This document shows, one piece after another, positions 60,992-64,000 of a stretch of 64,000 nt of DNA. The DNA lies in NCBI RefSeq assembly GCF_000275845.1, contig NW_006766887.1:846725-910724 (forward strand). Direction: 5' to 3'. Source of the DNA: Dichomitus squalens LYAD-421 SS1. Lineage: Eukaryota; Basidiomycota; Agaricomycetes; Polyporales; Polyporaceae. The notes beneath the pieces were generated by a model, which saw only the letters and a list, made by a program, of their open reading frames with translations, was not told where the DNA came from and ran no database searches. Positions within the stretch are counted from its first letter, which is position 1; each line of letters starts with the position of its first letter. The translations under genes were made by a program, and so were the position numbers.

Positions 60992-62482
60992 ATGGACGCC
61001 GCGCAACCCATAACGCTACCCATTTGTACCATTCAGCACGACTTCCAGACTGGAGTAATCAAGGATGTTCTCAATGGCGTCGTTCCGAACGATAAGTTCT
61101 GGATCTCGTGCTACAAGTATGGGGAGCCATCCGTGCATGGCAAAGCATCCGCGACTTTGGCAGAACACAATCGGGATCTTGTTCTGTTTGAGGCTCGCGA
61201 TGGCGTAGAATTTAAGGAACATAACAAGGTGAGTCCATTTCCCTGTTGGAAACGCTTTCATTGAGCATACGAGCAAAGACCCTTCACACATCATAGAGCG
61301 TGTATTCTATTTCATGCCCATCCTTGGATATTCCGGAGACTAGGATAGCGATCCCCGATGCCACCTTCCCGAGCATTGCAGAAGTCCGCAAGGTACGTTT
61401 GTCGTCATATTGGCCATCAGTGCACCTCTAAGACCAGCTACCAGCAAAAGCAAATCACCGCTTTTGACGTTTCTCCTGACGGCTCACAAATCGCCACCGG
61501 CTACCACGACGGCTCAGTGTACATCCGCCCCGTGTCCTCTCCCCACGCCATCCCCTCCGCCGCGAGTAAAGCACATCTCAGCACAGTCACCTCCCTGCGC
61601 TTCTTCCCGTCGTCAAGAGTAGTCTTGACGTCCGGCGCCGATTTCTCTCTGTCCATCTTGCCCGCAGATCCCCCGGAATCTTCGCCGTACACCACGGCCA
61701 AGGTCGACGCTGCACGCACACTGCGCGGACATACACGTGCAGTCACATCGACTGGGATCGTCGCTCGAGGGCGCAACGTTCTCTCTGGCTCCAAGGACGG
61801 GACGCTCCGTCTCTGGGATATCCCCTCCGGAGCGCAGATACGCTCTCTCGCCGCTGGTACCAACCACTTCGTCCCCGTGCTCGCGCTCAGCACCGGCGAA
61901 CGCCGCTGGCAAGGGGCAAACGGTGCCATTGACGACCAAGCTGTCGCCGCAGACACGGACCCGCGAGAAGTAGATACCTCGGACAAGGTCGTATTCTCCG
62001 CGCTGCAGGACGGCTCCTTCGAGCTGTTCGACCTGCGCACGAAGCGCGCAGAGTTCCGCTCCAAAGTTGGGCCCCCGGGCGCACGCTCAGGACTGCAGGC
62101 GCTCGAATATAGCCCTGGACAGTGTCTCCTCGCGACGGGCTCCGCGTCGGGGATGGTCTCCCTATACGACCCTCGGACACTCGGAGGTGAGCCGGTGGTC
62201 GTATTCAGGCGAAATGAGGCGCCCATAGAGGACCTCGCGTTCGTGAACCTCGCAAACGCGCCCTTCTCATTCGGCTCGCCGACGACGAGCACAGGGGACG
62301 TCGGTCTCGCGGTGGCGACCGAAGATGGGCTGCCGTACTTGGCCGAGGTGCGCCCCTCCGGGCCAAGGGTCCGTGCGGAGCTTGTGGGCACAGATTGCGA
62401 TGCTGTACGGTTCGTCCGCGCCGTCGGCAGTGATGTTTGGAGTGCTGCAGACGATGGGGTGGTCAGGCGGTATCGGTCATAA
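60992..62482 (+). CDS. RPN14: WD40 proteasome-assembly/regulatory protein (Rpn14/PAAF1-like)
   Basis: Beta-propeller chaperone-type factor associated with the 19S base ATPases. Exon 1 (60992 to about 61229) reads FWISCYKYGEPSVHGKAS. Exon 2 (about 61298-61392) contains DIPETRIAIPDATFPSI. Exon 3 (from about 61441) has a run of WD40 blades: QITAFDVSPDGSQIATGYHD, VTSLRFFPSSRVVLTSGAD, ARTLRGHTRAVTSTGIV with RGRNVLSGSKDGTLRLWD. RGRNVLSGSKDGTLRLWD closely follows the PAAF1 pattern. Later blades include DKVVFSALQDGSFELFDLR and QCLLATGSASGMVSLYDPR. The stop is at 62480-62482. About 440 aa. The assignment rests on the N-terminus plus the blade sequence; general WD40 similarity alone would be weaker. 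Confidence 0.85.
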
Positions 62483-62838
62483 TCCGCTAGTTTAGCATGT
62501 ACTCAGCCTACCGATCGTGTTGTCGCGCGAGGCACTCATTTGATTATTTGAAGTCACTTGTATTGGCTCGAGGGCCTCACCTCTCCCGTGGATGCTGAGC
62601 TTGGCCCGGTGTTCGACCGAGGAGCCAGAGATTGTCCAGAATACGTCCGATACCAGAGATCGAGCGGTAGTCACAGGCTATAGCTCACTTTCGCCGGAAG
62701 AATGTACATCGATCCATGAGTCCATTGTATAGTACAGGAGTAACGTATACACTGGTGATAAAAATCAAAACTAGAAGTGAAGGTGTGAGCAGTGTGTTGT
62801 CCTCCCTTGGAGGGAAACGCACCAAAGCGGGTATGAAG
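62483..62838. other. Convergent 3' region between PAAF1 and SGF73
   Basis: 3' UTRs of the two genes. No additional gene was seen. Confidence 0.5.
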
Positions 62839-64000
62839 TCAAGCCAGTCTGCTAACCACCGGGACCGCAGCGTTCCGAGAGGGCATCAAAGCGTTCGCAA
62901 GGAGGTGATTGCAAGTCCGTAGTCGCTCGCGACGAGCGACAAACCATGAGCTTGCATCACACGGGACGGCGAGCGGTGCACCGATGACTCCACGATCGTG
63001 CGCTATCCGTACAGCGCGCACAAGCGAGTCGAGCTCTGCCTCCGAGTCGACGTCGTCCAGGTTCTCGTACACATCGTCTGTCGGGCCGACCTGAGCCGCA
63101 GCCTGGATGGCAGCGGCGGTGGCAGCAGTGACGGTCGCCGCCTTGCCCTTCTTCTTCGTCGTCCCGCCCACGGCCACCGCCGCGCCCTTCTTGCTCGCGT
63201 CGCCCCCGATGGCGGCGGCGGCCTCCATCGCAAGGCGCTTCTTCTCCGCCTTCTCGCGCTCCTTGCGTTCCTTCCTCTCGGCCTTGCTCTCCTTCTTGAC
63301 AGGCTCAACCCAATTCGGGTTGTTCGCGCGGTTCCAATCGAGTAGGAGCTCGTCGTACGGCTTGGAGCGGCCCTGCACGGCGCGCTTCGAGCCCATGGAG
63401 TGGGACTTGCAGGTGAGGGAGCGCGAGCAGGGGAGACCCTTGTCATTGATGACGCCGCACTGCTTGTCATAGTCGACGGGACCCTTGACGCGGCTCCGGG
63501 CCTGCTTCTTGGTCTTCGGCGCGTTCGGGTCCTCCGCGTTGGGCACCTCGTCCTCAGCTTTACGCTTTTTGCCTTTCTTGTCTGCCTCACGACCGCGAGT
63601 GTGTCAGCTGGAGGTCAGGAAGCACGAGCTCAAGGGAAGAGCGGGAAGGGGGCGCGCGACGGATACATACCCTCGACTTCGGCGGCCTTGCCCTTCGCGC
63701 CCTTCTTGCTCCCGTTCCGGATCTTCGCGCAGTTGTCTGGTGTTCGTGAAGCATCCACTCGTGTTCGGAGCAGACACAGTGCATACCTGCATGTTCGAGG
63801 ACTGCGCTGCGGAGGACGGGCTTGAGACAGTCCTTGCACTTGACTACACCGACTTCCTGCACGAGTGGCTGGGCGCCGAAGGTCTTCATGTCGCGTGCGG
63901 ACAGCCATGATGTCGGTGGTGAGGGCGGTCGTTCGATGTCTGAAGGAGGTGTCTGAGGCAGAAGCTCCCACGTGAATGGCGAAGCGGGAGGAGAGGGACT
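62839..64000 (-). CDS. SGF73: SGF73 / ataxin-7-like SAGA deubiquitinase-module subunit (5' end outside window)
   Basis: Anchors the deubiquitinase module to SAGA. The SCA7 domain is visible: VDYDKQCGVINDKGLPCSRS, then LTCKSHSMGSKRAVQGRSKP and YDELLLDWNRANNPNW, with the conserved Cys and His zinc ligands. Upstream exons encode MKTFGAQPLVQEVGVVKCK, then CKDCLKPVLRSAVLEHAG (an N-terminal zinc finger-like CxxC/H pattern), and the lysine-rich NCAKIRNGSKKGAKGKA. The frame stays open to the right edge with WELLPQTPPSDIERPPSPP and SWLSARD, so the true start is beyond 64000. The C-terminal region is Ala/Lys-rich and ends at 62839. At least 310 aa are seen. Confidence 0.9.

Overview
This 64 kb window is nuclear DNA of a filamentous basidiomycete, most likely an Agaricomycete. 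It is gene dense, about 24 protein-coding genes, and most genes carry many 50-65 nt introns. Protein families typical of Agaricomycetes are present: an O-methylsterigmatocystin-oxidoreductase-like P450, a Zn2Cys6 regulator, a makorin, and LIM-RhoGAP and F-BAR/DEP/RhoGAP proteins. The species cannot be named from the sequence alone. Gene models below were assembled by eye from conserved protein motifs and splice signals. Outer coordinates are start codon to stop codon and include introns.

Layout, left to right. 1-3.3 kb: an M50B-like membrane metallopeptidase (-) diverging from histone H2A (+). 3.9-11.1 kb: an Rgd2-like F-BAR/DEP/RhoGAP protein (-) and mitochondrial ribosomal protein mL44 (-). 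11.5-19.7 kb: vacuolar carboxypeptidase S (+) and a LIM-RhoGAP of the Rga1 type (+). 20.4-22.1 kb: ribosomal proteins uS19 (-) and P2 (+) sharing one promoter region. 23.3-26.3 kb: a Zn2Cys6 transcription factor. 26.9-32 kb: V-ATPase subunit G (-) and symplekin (+). 32.4-35.5 kb: RNA polymerase III subunit RPC4 (-) and hypoxanthine-guanine phosphoribosyltransferase (+). 36.3-37.9 kb: a mitoferrin-like carrier. 38.4-43.5 kb: a cytochrome P450 and a UbiA-type prenyltransferase, both (-). 44.6-47.5 kb: TAF10 (-) and a Gfo/Idh/MocA dehydrogenase (-). 47.8-51.2 kb: a gene-free transposon island with an assembly gap. 51.8-55.6 kb: HFI1/ADA1 (-) and a makorin-type E3 ligase (+). 56.4-59.2 kb: a TEY-type MAP kinase of the Slt2/Mpk1 class. 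59.5-62.5 kb: NBP35 (-) and an Rpn14/PAAF1 WD40 protein (+). 62.8 kb to the right edge: SGF73 (-), with its 5' end outside the window.

Most genes are housekeeping. Two Rho GTPase regulators and the cell-wall-integrity MAP kinase are in the same window. Three SAGA subunits (TAF10, HFI1, SGF73) lie within about 20 kb. At least seven divergent pairs share intergenic promoters of about 200-425 bp. No operons, CRISPR arrays or convincing tRNA/rRNA genes were seen.

The most unusual findings are these. (1) Two adjacent terminal-inverted-repeat elements share CCCAGTGA-type ends, each has its own perfect 7 bp target duplication, and a further long-TIR MITE is nested in one of them. (2) Several microexons (5, 7, 10, 16 and 17 nt) are needed to rebuild conserved motifs in the MAP kinase, the phosphoribosyltransferase and the Zn2Cys6 factor, some next to GC-AG introns. 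(3) In three genes the first coding exon is only the ATG. (4) A non-mitochondrial-looking UbiA prenyltransferase sits beside a P450.
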